This document shows, in pieces, positions 33,310 to 45,570 of a stretch of 64,000 nt of DNA; position 1 is the first letter of the stretch; each line of letters begins with the position of its first letter. The translations under genes were made by a program, and so were the position numbers. Location of the stretch: positions 4,410,129 to 4,474,128 of the forward strand of contig NW_004624854.1 of the NCBI RefSeq assembly GCF_000247695.1, in the 5' to 3' direction. The notes under the pieces are model-generated. The model did not search any database and was not told the DNA's origin. It saw only the letters and a program-made list of their open reading frames with translations. This DNA is from Heterocephalus glaber (Eukaryota; Chordata; Mammalia; Rodentia; Bathyergidae).

Positions 33310-34735
33310 CACCATGCTTCTCAAATTCTGGTTCTCAAACCTAGAATCCCTGGGAGGCATTTAAAAAATGCCAATACCTGCAGCTTTAAAAAAGTCAGTA
33401 ACTTTCTTATACACCAACAGTGAACTAACCGAGAAAGAAATCAAGAAAGCAACTGCATTCATAATAGCTTCACAGAAAACGAGACACCTAGGGATCAGCC
33501 TAAACAAGGAGGTGAAAGACCTCTCCAGTAAAAATTACGGGATGCTGAAGAAAGAGACTGAGGAAGACACTAGTAGATGGAAAGAACTGTCCTGTTCATG
33601 GGCCAGCAGAATTAGTATTATTAAGATATCAATGTTACCAAAAGTGATCTACAGCTTCAATGTAATTCCCATCAAAATTCCAATGACTTTTTTCTCAGAG
33701 CTAGAAAAAAAAATCCTAAAGTTCACATGGAAATACAGAAGACTCAGGATAGCTAGAGCCATCTTAAGCAGCAAGAGCAAATCTGGAGGCATCACAATAC
33801 CTAAATTCAAAGGACACTTCAAAGCCATACTAACAAAAACAGCATGGTACTGGCCAAAAAAATGGACACATAGGACAGTGGAGCAGAATAGAGGACACAG
33901 GAACAAACCCACACAACTGCAATCAACTGATTCTGGACAAAGAGACCAAAGATACATGTTGGAGAAATGACAGCCTCTAACAAATGGTGCTGGGAAAACC
34001 GGATATGTACTTGTAGAAGACTGAAAGCAGATCCTTGTCTCTCACCCTGTACAAAAGTCAATTCAAAATGGACCTAAGACTTGAAACTCCTAAAAGAAAA
34101 TACAGGGCAAATACTTTTAAAGCCGTAAGTACAGCCAAAGATCTCCTGAACAGGACTCCAATAGCACAGAAAATAATAACAAGAGTCAACAAATGAAACT
34201 ACATCAGATCAAAAAGTCTCCACAAATCCAGGAAAACAATCAGCAGAGCTTAGGGAATGGGAGAAAATCTTTGCAAGCTACTCCTCTGAGAGAAGAGTAA
34301 AGAATTCAGCCATACAGAAGAATATTATGTCATTGGCGGGAAAATGGATGGAAAACATGATGGCTCATCATATTGATTGAAATAAGCCAGACTCGGAAGC
34401 GCAAGTACCACATGTTCTCTCTAATACATGGAGCCTGAAAGAGATGCCATGAAAGTAGAAGGGAGACTTTTGCTAGCCAAGAGGAGGGGTCCAAGGAGGA
34501 GTAGAAGGGTATAAGGGAAGGTAGTGGGGGATGGGTACCATCAAAATACACACATTGAAACCCAATATTTTATACAATGAATAAGCACTAATAAAAATAT
34601 GTTTTAAAAAAACAATGCCTGGAGCCCATCTGCAGAAATTCTGATTAAACTCATTTGGGAATCTATTTTAAAAATTGTTCCAGGAGGTTCTAATGTGGAT
34701 TCTAGGCTGAGAACTACTGAGCCCAGAGGAGCACA
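33310..34735 (+). mobile_element. MER5A-like element split by an L1
   Basis: The left half (33310-33372) has TGCTTCTCAAATTCTGGTTC, then CTGGGAGGCATTTAAAAAAT. The right half (34613-34735) has CCTGGAGCCCATCTGCAG, CTGATTAAACTCATTTGGG, and ends TTCTAGGCTGAGAACTACTG. The two halves are collinear parts of one MER5A-type element, with the L1 in the middle. Confidence 0.65.
33373..34612 (+). mobile_element. 5'-truncated L1 LINE with partly open ORF2 C-terminus
   Basis: A 200-codon open frame (33368-33970) covers the L1 ORF2 segment after the reverse-transcriptase catalytic motif. It includes [50 protein letters not shown] and SGGITIPKF. Further ORF2 traces follow to about 34310, then a deletion to the ORF2 end (CAGACTCGGAAGCGCAAGTA), then a purine-rich 3' UTR ending TAATAAAAATATG and an A-tract. 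The endonuclease and catalytic reverse-transcriptase motifs are absent, so it is not active. The short AATGCC at both junctions may be the target duplication. Confidence 0.85.
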
Positions 34736-36009
34736 ACAACACGGTTTATTAGCCTGCTAACAGCATTCTCTACCTTGAGGGAAAGGCCTTCAGAAGAGTG
34801 AAGACCCTCTGAGAGGGTGGCCAGAAAGTCCATCAGAGTTCTAGGGGATGGTTATGACAGGCACTGCAGAGTTTTGGTTTGCAAATGTATCTCCTTGTTT
34901 TCACCACTGAATTCCATTCAGTGTTTTGACAGCACTTCCAAATTCATCAAAATTGCTTTCTCCTTTAGTTTTCTGGCATAGTAAATTAGTTTAAAGGGTA
35001 TTTAGATGCTTCTGAGTAATTGATATTCTTCATTTTTTGAGTCCTGTTTATTATAAAAAATATTTACTGAAATGCCAGCAGTCAGATCTCAGACTTGAAA
35101 GAATATCAGCATCTCCAGGGTGTTGCATATTTGAAAATTTCCATTTTGCAGCCACCCTGGTGCTCCCATTCGGTAAGTGTGCGAAGGGCTTGCATCTTAT
35201 GTAAGTGCCAAGCTCTTTAGAATCACCATCACCAGATATGGAAGATTTCTTTCTATTGCACTTTGACGCTTTGTAGGTGATACAGCTTTTCCAATTCTAC
35301 CACTCACAGGAAATCCATTACAAATACCTTCAATGCCAACTTTCAGAGTCTACAGTGAAATCAAATAAACTTTATGAAATCCTGGTAAATTGACCAACCT
35401 ATTACAAAATCCTTGAGCTGACTGCTTGTCGCGTTATAATTTCACAATACAAAGAAAACAGTATATTACTGGTTAATGAACGATAATCACATGTATTATG
35501 GCAAAAATAAGTGCACAATACTGAGAATTTTTAACAATTCAGTTAACATTGATAACCGGGCAATCATGAAAGATTCTACCTGTGATTTGTCTGTCTTTGG
35601 GGCCTGCTCCTCAGTCATAAGGGGTAATGAAGTTGATAAGAAACCATTCTATCCAAAAGCCATATGAGTTGCTTCCCAATCTTTTGGTCCTTTTAAATCC
35701 TTGCCAGTTAATTCTTTCATGCCTACTGTTCCATTTTTGGAATGGCACTTCATAAAGGAACATAATAAAAGCTTTTCTTTTCAAATTCTTCTTCTTTGAA
35801 TTTTTCTAGATAACATATATGAATTTCATGAAAAAATTTGAAAAATCACAACCTTTGGCATAAATGGGTTGATGGGTAGTGGCTTCCTTGGTACCGATGC
35901 AAGCTGATATGGTGCATGCTGTCTCACAGAGCCTTGTCCGTGATTTCTCAAAAGCAAAGACAGGTGGCTGTGCAGTGACACCTGCAACTGTTAAGTTGGC
36001 TCAAGTGCA
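34736..36009. other. Unassigned sequence, no gene seen
   Basis: Unique-looking AT-rich DNA; short frames only. Confidence 0.45.
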
Positions 36010-36172
36010 AACAGTGCTTGACAGTTTATTTCACTTATTCAATACAACAATCCCAGAAAGTAGGTACAATTACCCACATTGTGCAAGTATGGCAGGAGGG
36101 TTTGAGAGGCCTTCTTTGCACAAGGTCTCCCAACTTGTATGTAAGCTAAACTGAGGAAGATCCTGGACCTTC
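36010..36172 (-). mobile_element. MIR SINE, antisense
   Basis: CAGTTTATTTCACTTATTCA, AAGTAGGTACAATTACCCAC, AGGTCTCCCAACTTG and TGAGGAAGATCCTGGACC follow the antisense MIR order. Diverged. Confidence 0.6.
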
Positions 36173-36992
36173 TGGACATTCCCCCAGTTCTCACCCCCCT
36201 GCATTACCCACTGTCACCTGGCTCTGTGGGTTCACCTGTGCCCAGACATTCCCGGTTATTACTTCTTCACCTGTCCCAGCTGGCCCTCCAATCTCTCACA
36301 GCTGAGCCTTGTTCTAGCCAACTGTTCCCATCTGATTATCTCTGTAAAGAGGAGAAATGGAAGCTACCTTAAAAGCCTGCCATTTCCCTGGTGTCTCCAT
36401 CACATTTCCCTCCCCTACCTATCGCGGGCTGGTGTTTTCCTGATCATTTTCTTTGTCTATTGCATGTGGTATTTCCAAGTATTAGTTGGCCATAACCATG
36501 TAGTTGGCATCGTGTTAGGTTCTTCTGTGGTCACACCACAAAACGCCAGTCCCAGAGAGCCAAACTCATGCTGGCTGAGGCCACAAGCAGAGGGGAGGCA
36601 GGTGTGTGTGCTTTGGTGAGGAGTGGATACAGAAGAGTCGGGTGGGAAGTGGGGGTAGGGGAGTCTTCTGCCCTGCTCCTCAAGCCTGGCTGCTCCTTGC
36701 TGTATCCCAAGGAGTGGACAGGGACCCTCCGCAGGTGACTATGACATGTGGTGCTGATCAGCGACGCTGAGCGACGGCTGCTCACATTGTCACCTGCCCG
36801 GGACTTCGTGAGGAGAGCCCTCTCACATCACCTGGGTCCCTGTGAACCAGTGTCCCCTGGACTCACCAGTGGTTTCCCATGGCACTGTGACAGCCGCTCC
36901 TTCTAACCCTGGCAGACTGCAGTCCAGGTGCATTGGTAGCAAGTACTCAACATTTGAAGACAATGAAGATTTTCGCCAGTAGAAACCATTTA
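36173..36992. other. Unassigned sequence, no gene seen
   Basis: Mixed composition; frames near 36531-36785 are short and without domains. Confidence 0.45.
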
Positions 36993-37359
36993 CAGTGGAC
37001 CCTTGACTAGTATACTAACTCAGTTTGTTCTCAAGGGCTGGTTGTAACTCAAGTGGTTAACAGAAGGCTCGGGTTCCTCTACACAGCCTTCACAGTCTCT
37101 CTCCTGTACACAGGCAGATCTCAGTGTCCTCAGGGAGACATTGCCCAGGATTGCTCAGTTAACCCCACACAGGAGAGGATGCTGTCATGTTCCTTCCAGA
37201 ACTCTTTAAGGGTTAAGTCTGTATCTGAGGCCATCTGGAAGCATAACGGGCCAGCATTCGGGTTGTAACTCAAGACTTTGGTCATAAGTTTAAACTAAAA
37301 TTACAGTCGTAAACCAAGTTGTTTGCATGTCAGGGCGATCGTAACCTGAGGGTCTACTG
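36993..37359. mobile_element. Tigger/mariner-like MITE with TA target sites
   Basis: The left end CAGTGGACCCTTGACT and the reverse complement of the right end, CAGTAGACCCTCAGGT, form terminal inverted repeats. Each is flanked by TA (36991-36992 and 37360-37361), the signature of Tc1/mariner/pogo insertion. Internally, GTTGTAACTCAAG occurs twice. No transposase is encoded. Confidence 0.75.
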
Positions 37360-37369
37360 TATTTACGGA

Positions 37370-37470
37370 TTAAATAGTTACTGCGCATCCCTGGTATGTG
37401 TGGGAGCCACTGTACTCAGGGATGAAGGAGCAAAGATGGCAAGACATGAATGTTTCCTGCCTCATGGGCC
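37370..37470 (-). mobile_element. L2 LINE 3' terminus, antisense
   Basis: CTGGTATGTGTGGGAGCCAC, TACTCAGGGATGAAGGAGCA and CTGCCTCATGGGCCTGAAG follow the antisense L2 order. Confidence 0.5.
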
Positions 37471-37589
37471 TGAAGCGCTGCTGCTCGGGCGCACTGTCAC
37501 CTACGGAGGCATTTTCGTGTAATCCTTTCATCTACTTCACATCTGCTATGTAATGTGAAATAATACAGTCTAGAAAATTGGGATTTTTG

Positions 37590-37685
37590 CTTCAATATTC
37601 TAATGCCCAGGTCCCAAGTAGTCTGTATTAGTTGGTCTTGGGGAGGCCAAAGCATTGACATTATTTGAAAACCCCCACGGGTAGC
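37590..37685 (+). mobile_element. MER5A-like fragment
   Basis: TTCTAATGCCCAGGTCCCAA, GTCTTGGGGAGGCCAAAGCA and TTGAAAACCCCCACGGGTAG match the second half of MER5A. Confidence 0.5.
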
Positions 37686-38238
37686 TATCTTCCAGGGACA
37701 GAGAAGCGGCTCTCCTACTACTTCCATTCCTGCCCGTCCTGGGCATCATGTGGGGATGTTATTAAGTCTGGCCCCAAGCCCACTGCAGTAGACAAAAAAG
37801 ATTAGGGGCCTGTATTTCTAACAAGCATTCCAGTAATTTTTATAATCAGACCAATTTGTGAAATACTGATTTTTGTCAAAAATGATATAGAACGTGTTTT
37901 ATGAAATGTCAAGGTGAAGCAAAATTAAAATACATAGAGCCCTGTATGGTTGGTGGACTTTAAAAATGGAACCAAACCCATCTTGGGAGGATTAACACAA
38001 GCACAAGTTGGTTTCTTAAAATATGAAATAAGTTAAATATTATTGAAATGCGATTCCATGCCGGGATTCAGAACATCTGACTTCTTATTCACAAACTAAC
38101 CTAAACATTTCTTGCTAAAAAAAAAAAAAAAAAACTAAAATAAATCAATAAATCTTTTCAACAAAATAAATAAAAGACTTAAAATATCTGTGGTAAAAAC
38201 TGCCATCCAGAACATTAGCGTGAACCAAAGACAGTGCA
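37686..38238. other. Unassigned sequence with an A-tract
   Basis: Unique-looking; an A18 run lies at about 38118-38135. Confidence 0.45.
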
Positions 38239-38350
38239 TCAGGTGTGGTGGCCATGTCTATGATGACAGCCTTTAGGAGGCTGAAGCAGGAGGGTCACAG
38301 AGTTCAAGGCCAGCCTGGACTATACAGCAAGACCCCGACTCAAAACAAAG
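38239..38350 (+). mobile_element. B1 SINE, sense
   Basis: CATCAGGTGTGGTGGCCATG, GGCTGAAGCAGGAGGGTC, TCAAGGCCAGCCTGGACTAT and AAGACCCCGACTCAAAAC are the B1 blocks in order. Confidence 0.9.
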
Positions 38351-39895
38351 GACATGTATGAAATGAGGTCTCTGTTATGCCAAGTAAAAAATAAAATACG
38401 ATAAAATAAAATACTGCATTCAAAGCAGTCCTTCTAAAACATAGGTCTCACCTGGAAATTCAGGTTGGTTTTTTAAAATAACTCAGACCCTTTAAATAGT
38501 ACTTAGCCTTTCATGTTTCCTTTAAGACATCTACTATTTGAAAACATTATGTTCTGGGAAGCATGGTTTGGGAAGAGAATATATTTTCCTGTCATATATC
38601 TGTGAAGTCTTCTCAGAGCCTATTAGAAACACTATATCTCCTTTTACATCCATTAAGAAGGAAAACATCTTTTTGCTACCTTACTATAGGCCTTTGAAGA
38701 GCATTTTCTTTTCAGTTTAGTGCTACTTTTGGAAAAGAACAATAAAAAAAAACACTTCCCAGTTATAGAAAAATACGTGTTCTCAAGCCTCAGCTGAAAA
38801 ACCCACCTAGACCACCAAAAAAGTTTTGGAGAATGTAGGACAGTGACTAGAGAACTGAAGAGTTTTGGTGGAAACCAAAGGAAAAGATCCTATTCTAGAA
38901 ATCAAGGCGCTGCTTTTTCATCATTCATTTCCGTTCCGTCCATCTGGCTTTCCGATCTAATGAGCAACCCAGAGTTCCTCATTGAAAATGAAGAACACAC
39001 CTTGCTAAGGCAGAGAAATGAGAAAGGCATGAATAAAGATGAAGAAATGGGCATTTTCATTTTGATTGGAGATAAGTAGTTTAAAAATGATAATGGGATT
39101 GAAAGTGCATTTAATAAAAAATTATGCTGTGAATAATAAGTCAGGTATTGTAATGCTGACATTAAATCATTTTCTAGAATATCTTAGTTTTTCAGTAGAA
39201 GAACTTAGTTTTTCAGTTGAAAGCAGAGAACTAGAAAATGCATTAGACATTTTTCTAATTTGAAGGGTATTTTTTCTTCTTTGTCGAAAAAATAAAAGGC
39301 AAAAAAATGTCCTGAACTGATATTTATGAATAACATTGCAGATAGCTTTAAAACTCGAATGGTTTGTGAAGTGCTTTATAAACGTTGTTTCATGCACCAT
39401 TATTAAACTTTTTTGTAGGAAAGACAAAAAATGCTATTAACAGAAGCCATACCATTGTCCTGCCTTCCAAATGGCTTTGGCTGTCCTGGTCTCTCTGGTA
39501 AAGAGCTGTTATTTCATGATTCAGTTCCTAAGAAGAATTTGGTCTTTTCCAATTTAACAATACCATTTGTTCCAAACATCTGATTTCCAAGTTGTAGAAT
39601 AAATGATTCAGAGTGTGGGTTTATTCTAACATAACTTGTTCTCAAACCACATTTGTGGATACCTCACTGAAATCTCATGATGTAGAAAATTATTCATGTT
39701 ATTAAAAAATAATAATTTATTAAACATTCAACCTTTCTGCTCATCTGTGTTTCCTAATTTTCCTCTAATTTTCCTACTTGTTTATTTACTGATTGATCTG
39801 TTCTATAGTATATGGCTCAGACCATATGGCATTGCTTTAATCATGGTGAAAAGAGATAAAGAAGGTAACAGCCAAGTTAGACTTGTCATCAAAAT
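38351..39895. other. Unassigned sequence, no gene seen
   Basis: AT-rich. A small direct duplication of 21-base period (CTTAGTTTTTCAGT at 39183 and 39204) lies in it. No recognised repeat family or gene. Confidence 0.45.
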
Positions 39896-39908
39896 TTCCA
39901 AAACCCAG

Positions 39909-40019
39909 CCAGATGTTGTTGTGCATACCTATAATCCCGGTGCTCGGCAGGCTGAGGCAAGAGGATCGAAATTTCAAAGCCAGCCTAAACTATACAGTAA
40001 GAGCTTGTCTCAAAAACAA
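39909..40019 (+). mobile_element. B1 SINE, sense, with target duplication
   Basis: CCAGATGTTGTTGTGCATAC, CGGCAGGCTGAGGCAAGAG, AAGCCAGCCTAAACTATAC and AGCTTGTCTCAAAAAC. Flanked by TTCCAAAACCCAG (39896-39908) and TTCCAAGGCCCAG (40020-40032), a 13-base duplication with two differences. The 180-codon frame spanning it is therefore not a gene. Confidence 0.9.
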
Positions 40020-40032
40020 TTCCAAGGCCCAG

Positions 40033-40789
40033 TTAAGTCTTCCCCCCATCCTGATCCTCAACATGGGCTCACATCCTGGCACACATTCCAGGGTTCCCAT
40101 GTCATTATGTGTGTGTGCTGTGTAACGGAGCAGATGTCTGGGACATCGCAGACTTACCCCATTGCCCACAAGGGGACGCCAAACCCAGATCTCCTCCTCA
40201 AGGAGCTCAGAAGGGAAAGACACCACGTTCACAAATAACAACCATAAAACCAATACTAGAGAAAAAATTTAAGAGAAATAAACCATGGTGCTCTGACATT
40301 GAAAGACCTGCCTGTGTGGTTGGCTCCTTGCGCACCCTGCCCTTGTCCCTCTGAAGACCCAGCCAGGACCCTAACACAGCCTACAGCACCCCTTGACTGT
40401 CCCCAAAGAAACTGCACCCAGCAAAGCCTAGGGAACAGAAAGTGTTGAGGGATGATGTCAGGATGGAAGAGAGGTTGGTAGCAATCAATTCTTAGGTGGG
40501 GTCTGAGTTCTCAATCTGTATTTGATTGAGCTTGAGTGTATGGGGCAGAGCTACAAACACTGATATGTTCATCACCTTTCCCTGCCAATTGTAGGGTTGG
40601 CTTGGTTGCTGCTGACTTCCAAGACCTCCCTGTGCTGCTGTGGCAGTCAGTGTAGAGAAACACCACAGAGGGCAGACAGTCATGGACCAGAGATGCTGTA
40701 AGCCTGGGGGAGGTGGGATCGACGCCGTCTGTAAAGAAAATACTGTTGCAGGGTTGGCGTGGGAAGGGCAGTGCTCTAGCCACATAAAC
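40033..40789. other. Unassigned sequence, no gene seen
   Basis: Unique-looking, moderate GC. The opposed frames at 40492-40794 and 40640-41068 lack domains, and the latter runs through an ID and an L1 tail. Confidence 0.45.
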
Positions 40790-40798
40790 AACAAGGAT

Positions 40799-40882
40799 GC
40801 TTGGGATTTAGCTCAGTGGTTTCGTCACCTGCTGGGCAAGCTCAAGGACCTGAGTTCAATCCCCGGTACCAAAAAAAAAGAG
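40799..40882 (+). mobile_element. ID SINE, sense
   Basis: GGGATTTAGCTCAGTGG (A box), then GAGTTCAATCCCCGGTACC (B box), then an A9 tail. The first bases of the family are missing. AACAAGGAT (40790-40798) and AACGAGGAT (40883-40891) are the probable target duplication. Confidence 0.93.
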
Positions 40883-40920
40883 AACGAGGATTCTTTGTGC
40901 TTTCTCTTCAAAAGACTGCA

Positions 40921-41098
40921 TCTCTTGGTCCCTTTTGCATTTGCTAAAGATCTCTCTCCCTGTTTCCTATTTTCCATGGAGGTAAGGGAGGGAAAGAGAA
41001 AGCAGAAAGAATTAATCATTGTACATATACCAGCTCCCCATGATGAAGGTAATCATTATGTGCTGTAAACATGTGCTAATAAAAACTTTAAAAATAAA
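40921..41098 (+). mobile_element. Very short 5'-truncated L1 insertion with target duplication
   Basis: The right part is L1 3' UTR-like (purine-rich GGTAAGGGAGGGAAAGAG, then TGTGCTAATAAAAACTTT and an A-rich tail). It is bounded by the perfect 11-base duplication AAAAGACTGCA at 40910-40920 and 41099-41109. The first 60 bases are pyrimidine-rich, opposite in character to the rest, and may be an inverted 5' segment. Confidence 0.65.
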
Positions 41099-41109
41099 AA
41101 AAGACTGCA

Positions 41110-43849
41110 GTAAAAAAAAGTATAGGAAATTTAAAGACATTTTATAATTTATTTGGATTTTTAAAAAATTTGACACAAACAAATGGACCTGCATCTAATA
41201 CAGGTGAGACGTCAGGATGAGTCAGGGTGTGACAGTGAGAATAGGAAAGAGAAGAAAGGTACACAGCAGACAAATGGCACCAGGACAGCCAAACAAGACT
41301 CTTTATTTGAGAGCTGTACCCCTATTTTCTCTAGATGCTTATTGCTGCCAATTTTTCTCTACTAACAAGAAATATTGCGGTGCCACACTAATCTATTTAA
41401 AACCAAAGAACCAAGGAGCCATGAAAAATCTGCACAAAAATCTCAGACCCATGATGCAACAAACAGAAATACGCATGCGGCTATATCCAGTTCCTTTAAA
41501 AGCTGTCAGTGTTCATTAAAAAACACTAAATCACCAAGGATCAGCACAGGGTCTTGCATTATTATTACTATTTCAGTAGAGTTCACCACAAAAGGGGCAG
41601 CAGGATCTCTGCTTCACAGACAGGAATAGCTCCTTCTGTTCCAAGGAAACGCCTACATAATCAGGTTTATTTTACCACTCAGAGCATCTGTTAGGGGGAA
41701 GAGATCTGCTAATAGGCCAAAATCTAAATTCAAAAAATATTACTACCTTTTAAAAATAAATTCATTCTAGGATTAAGGAGTTAGAAAAATACAAAGTAAA
41801 CCTTAGAGAATTATAATTTTAAAACTCATGTCATGAATCTTCTGGTTTATCGCAAAACCAGATACATGACTCTTTCAGTATATCCTCCTCACCATAGAAG
41901 ATGTCCCGTTTCAGCTTCATTTTATCCTGACCAGCTGACTCAGCTGCCATTCTTCAATGTCATAAATTGGTAGTAATCCTCCATTTTAATCAGACATGTG
42001 TGATACATAGGCAGCTGAAGTTTGCCTTTCTCTGATTCATTAAGTGCATTTGTTACCAGATTTTAACTTCACAAATCCAGAACTTTCGGTAGCCCTTGCC
42101 AAAGGCATTCATGTGGACGCTAATCTGCCCAGCAGTTCCTTTGTAGGATATGTCCCTCTGTTAGGGAAAGCTTCACTCTTCAGCCAGCTGAAGGCCTCCG
42201 AATCACTACAGAGATGTCTGCTGAAGAAGCTCTCTTTTCAGAGCTTCCAGGAAAGCTTCATGATGCTCCATTTCTAAGCACATGGGCCCAGGGAGGGTGT
42301 ACAGCCACTTGGAGTTACTGGAAGTTTCGATGTAATCAGAAGCACACATCCCTAAATTCCTTCCCTCCAGCCAGCTTAATTCTCCCAGCAATCATCTACT
42401 TCAGCCTTTCACTATAATTTAGAATCCTCCACTAATCCTTGGAAATAGAGAAATGCACACAGACCATATGCTTCTTTACTGTAAAAAAAAAAAAAAAAAA
42501 AGATTTCATGAAGTAGGCCTGTCTGTTTTCATTCCACTTAGCCTAGGTGGAAAAAAATCATGATTGCATTATTTCTTTTCTTCTCATGGGCCCTGTGAAG
42601 CCTTGAGAAACAAAGAAAAAATTGAGTTTCCTGCAAGCTTTACCACCTACTTTCCAGGATCCTTCATCGACAAAACAGTTTGATTGTGTAAGAGAGTGGA
42701 GCTAGTGTAGGAAACAAGGCAAAACTGGGTCCCAGCCAGCTGAAAGGTTCCCTTGTTAGAGGGACAGAGGAGGTGCTCAGAGATGAAAAGAAGTTCAAAG
42801 CCTAATAAGTCTCGAGTACACAGAGACATACAGTCCCAGATGAGTGTGCGGAACCTAGTAAGTTTCCCTCTTGGTTTGGTTCTCAGGAATCTGCGAATTA
42901 GACCCTGATTCTTGACTCACCATAAAAATCTCTGTATGACTCCTTCCCAGGTGTGCAGGATGTGTGTGGAGGTGGTGGATGGAGGAAATTGCTGTCACCC
43001 AGGGACCTGGAATGAAGCACCAGGATCTGAAACGTCACGCTCCTGGTTGCAACTTGCAAGCCCAGGCACTGCAATGAATATGGCTCTTGGGGCTGTGGTC
43101 TGCATAGCAGAAGCCAAAATACAAATACGAAGGGACAGGGAACCAAAAGACTTCGAGGATGGGCCACTGTGGGGCAAGGACTCAGATGTGAGTCCTCCGA
43201 ATGAGTCATAGTCATGCAGCATCTCCTGTGAGTTTTCTGAAAACAAAGATGCTAGAGTGGGCAAGCCTCGGTTCCCAGATACTAATTTTATTGTCCCTTT
43301 TGTGGGATTTTTGATCATGTCTGTCGTGCCCTACCAGGAAGTCAGGCAACTTTCCTGGCAGGTCGCCATTGCTCCCACACCTCGTCCCTGTGGGTCCTGG
43401 TTCGTGGACAGCTTGAGCTGTTCTCCCACCGTGACAACTTCCTGGGTTCCAATATCTCTAATTCCCCCATAAATTTCAAAGCTCTTCATTACTGACCTTG
43501 CCAAACATCAATACTTGCACCTTAGCATTAGGATTGACTTTACTCCAGATAAATTTTTGACTATTTTTCCCCAGCTGTTTGAGTTTTTGAACATCTATAA
43601 AGTTCTATTTATCATGGCCATTAACCAAGTCACATAACTACCATTGATCCATCCAAAAAATATTTACTGCTGATGAGGATACGGGAACTCAGAACTTGTA
43701 AAGTTATGTCAAGCTATGATCTAGGCAGATTTTTTAACGGAATAAGGTCACTGGTGATTAATACAATTGTAATAACAAGTATCTGTTGGTGTTTGATTTA
43801 TATGAAATCCTTTTATGATGCTTATGTCACTTGACCGGCACAATTTATT
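41110..43849. other. Unassigned sequence, no gene seen
   Basis: Mostly unique-looking DNA with an A-tract near 42483-42501. The frames at 42898-43318 on both strands overlap one another and show no domain. No RNA gene recognised. Confidence 0.4.
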
Positions 43850-44015
43850 AAAGGAGTGGAGCACAAATTCTTATGGCTTCCAATTTAAGGTGGGGAAATT
43901 GATACTCTTGGAGGTTAGGTGACTTGCTTGGGATCAACAAGTTTTAAATGTCATACGGAGACTCAGAACCAGGACATATGACTTCAAGCCAAATATTCAT
44001 TCTCCCACTATATCA
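43850..44015 (-). mobile_element. MIR SINE, antisense
   Basis: TTAAGGTGGGGAAATTGATA, GAGGTTAGGTGACTTGCTTG and CAGAACCAGGACATATGACT are the antisense MIR core and head in order. Confidence 0.7.
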
Positions 44016-45407
44016 CGGTGGCCTTTTCGTGTCTTGAGCCTACATTAGAATTAAAGTCTCAAACTAAAGGGCACTCACCATCTTGCTGGCATAACTGCGC
44101 AGCTGAACGCCACTGTTGACACTTTCCATCTTGTGTCTTTCCAGTTGTTTCTCAACAGCCTGGTCTTTACAACTCCTAAATGCCTCTTATAGATACGAAA
44201 TATTGGAGGCGGTGGCTGGTCGTCGTCATTTCGCTTCTTACAGGTGTGATGGAGAATGTACAAGTTACCGTACATAGTACTTGGTTCAGAAGTAAGCTTG
44301 AAGCGGTGAATCACTACAAAGATAAGCATTTTAGGCATTATAGTCATTTACTTTAGGCAAGGATGCTACTTTACCATTTACCATTTCTTCTTTGGGAATG
44401 ATAAAGAAAGAGATGACATTTGACTATTAGTTATCATGAGAGAGAACGATATTGTCCTTCTTTACAGGAATCACAGTGACAGTCCTTGGTGGTTCCATAG
44501 GTGAATTACCTACTCTAGAATTTCCAAATATATCTCTCAGCCTATCTCCTTTCCAGTTTATTTAAATTAAGAATGATTTGAGGTTCATATTTTGAGAAGG
44601 ACAGAATGAGGATGCTTCAGTTTACATCAAACTTGGGCACTGAGTGTTCATATGGATGCCAGCTTCTTCCAGCACAAAATAAAACTGAGTGTACTGGACA
44701 CCTCTGTCCAACCCCCCTCCTCTACTAATTCCTCTCACTGTCTCACATACCCTGGATCCTCCAAAACCTCTTTGCTCCAGACTAGGTGAGGGGGGTATCA
44801 TTTTTTAAAACATAAATCTCTGTTTTTAATATCTTTAAAAAAGAGCCCAGGTTCCCACGTGGCAATCATTGTAATGTCAGTGCCAAGAAAATTCAGAATA
44901 ATAAAAGGCTTCTGTGAGATCAATACTGTACTTAAAAAGGAAACTTTGTGTTTTGTTCAACATAACATTATCAGTACACTTTTGAAAAATATAATATATA
45001 TGCAAGACATATTTATGTTTTGTCTACATATGGATTCACAACCATCCTCCCACCCATCCCTTCTCCCTCCCTTGACTCACAAGTTAGAAATAGCTGATCT
45101 CAAATTTTGGCTTCTCAGCCTATTGCATTATCTGAGTAGTAGTCGAAGCCCAGATTCTCCAGGCTCAGAGGCCAGCATTTGGGGCACACAGAGCAAGACA
45201 CACTTGCCCAAGGGGGACTCCCTCCTTTCTCCAGCCAGCATTTCTCAGGCACCTCCTCTGCCAGTACATGCCAGGTCTAGCCTGGGCTCACTTCTGGTCC
45301 CCCACCCATGGGTGTCTGAAACTGTATTGGTCAGAACGCCTTCCTAAAATCTTCAGATCTCTCAGTGTTCAGATTTCCCCAACAGAAGTAACCCTTCAAA
45401 TTGTTAG
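44016..45407. other. Unassigned sequence, no gene seen
   Basis: Unique-looking. The 162-codon plus-strand frame at 44859-45347 has no recognisable domain, no in-frame repeat and no neighbouring exon-like structure that I can see. Confidence 0.4.
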
Positions 45408-45570
45408 TTGCTTCTCAACCCTAGCCACACAAAAAAATCACCTGGAGGTCTTTTGAGATTTACCAGCATCTGGGTCTCACCTTAGGCCAATTAAATTAAA
45501 ACAGGCACCGTTTGCTTGTTTTTAGTTTTGTTTTAAGTTTCTAGATGATCAAATATGTTGCCTGAACATT
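45408..45570 (+). mobile_element. MER5A-like fragment
   Basis: CTTCTCAACCCTAGCCACAC, AAATCACCTGGAGGTCTTTT and CATCTGGGTCTCACCTTAGG follow the first half of MER5A. The second half is diverged. Confidence 0.55.

Noticed and set aside
33368..33970. 200-codon frame as a possible host gene
   Set aside because: The residues are L1 ORF2, without the catalytic reverse-transcriptase motif; it is a transposon fragment.
39696..40238. 180-codon plus-strand frame
   Set aside because: Its centre is a B1 SINE flanked by target duplications, so the frame is fortuitous.
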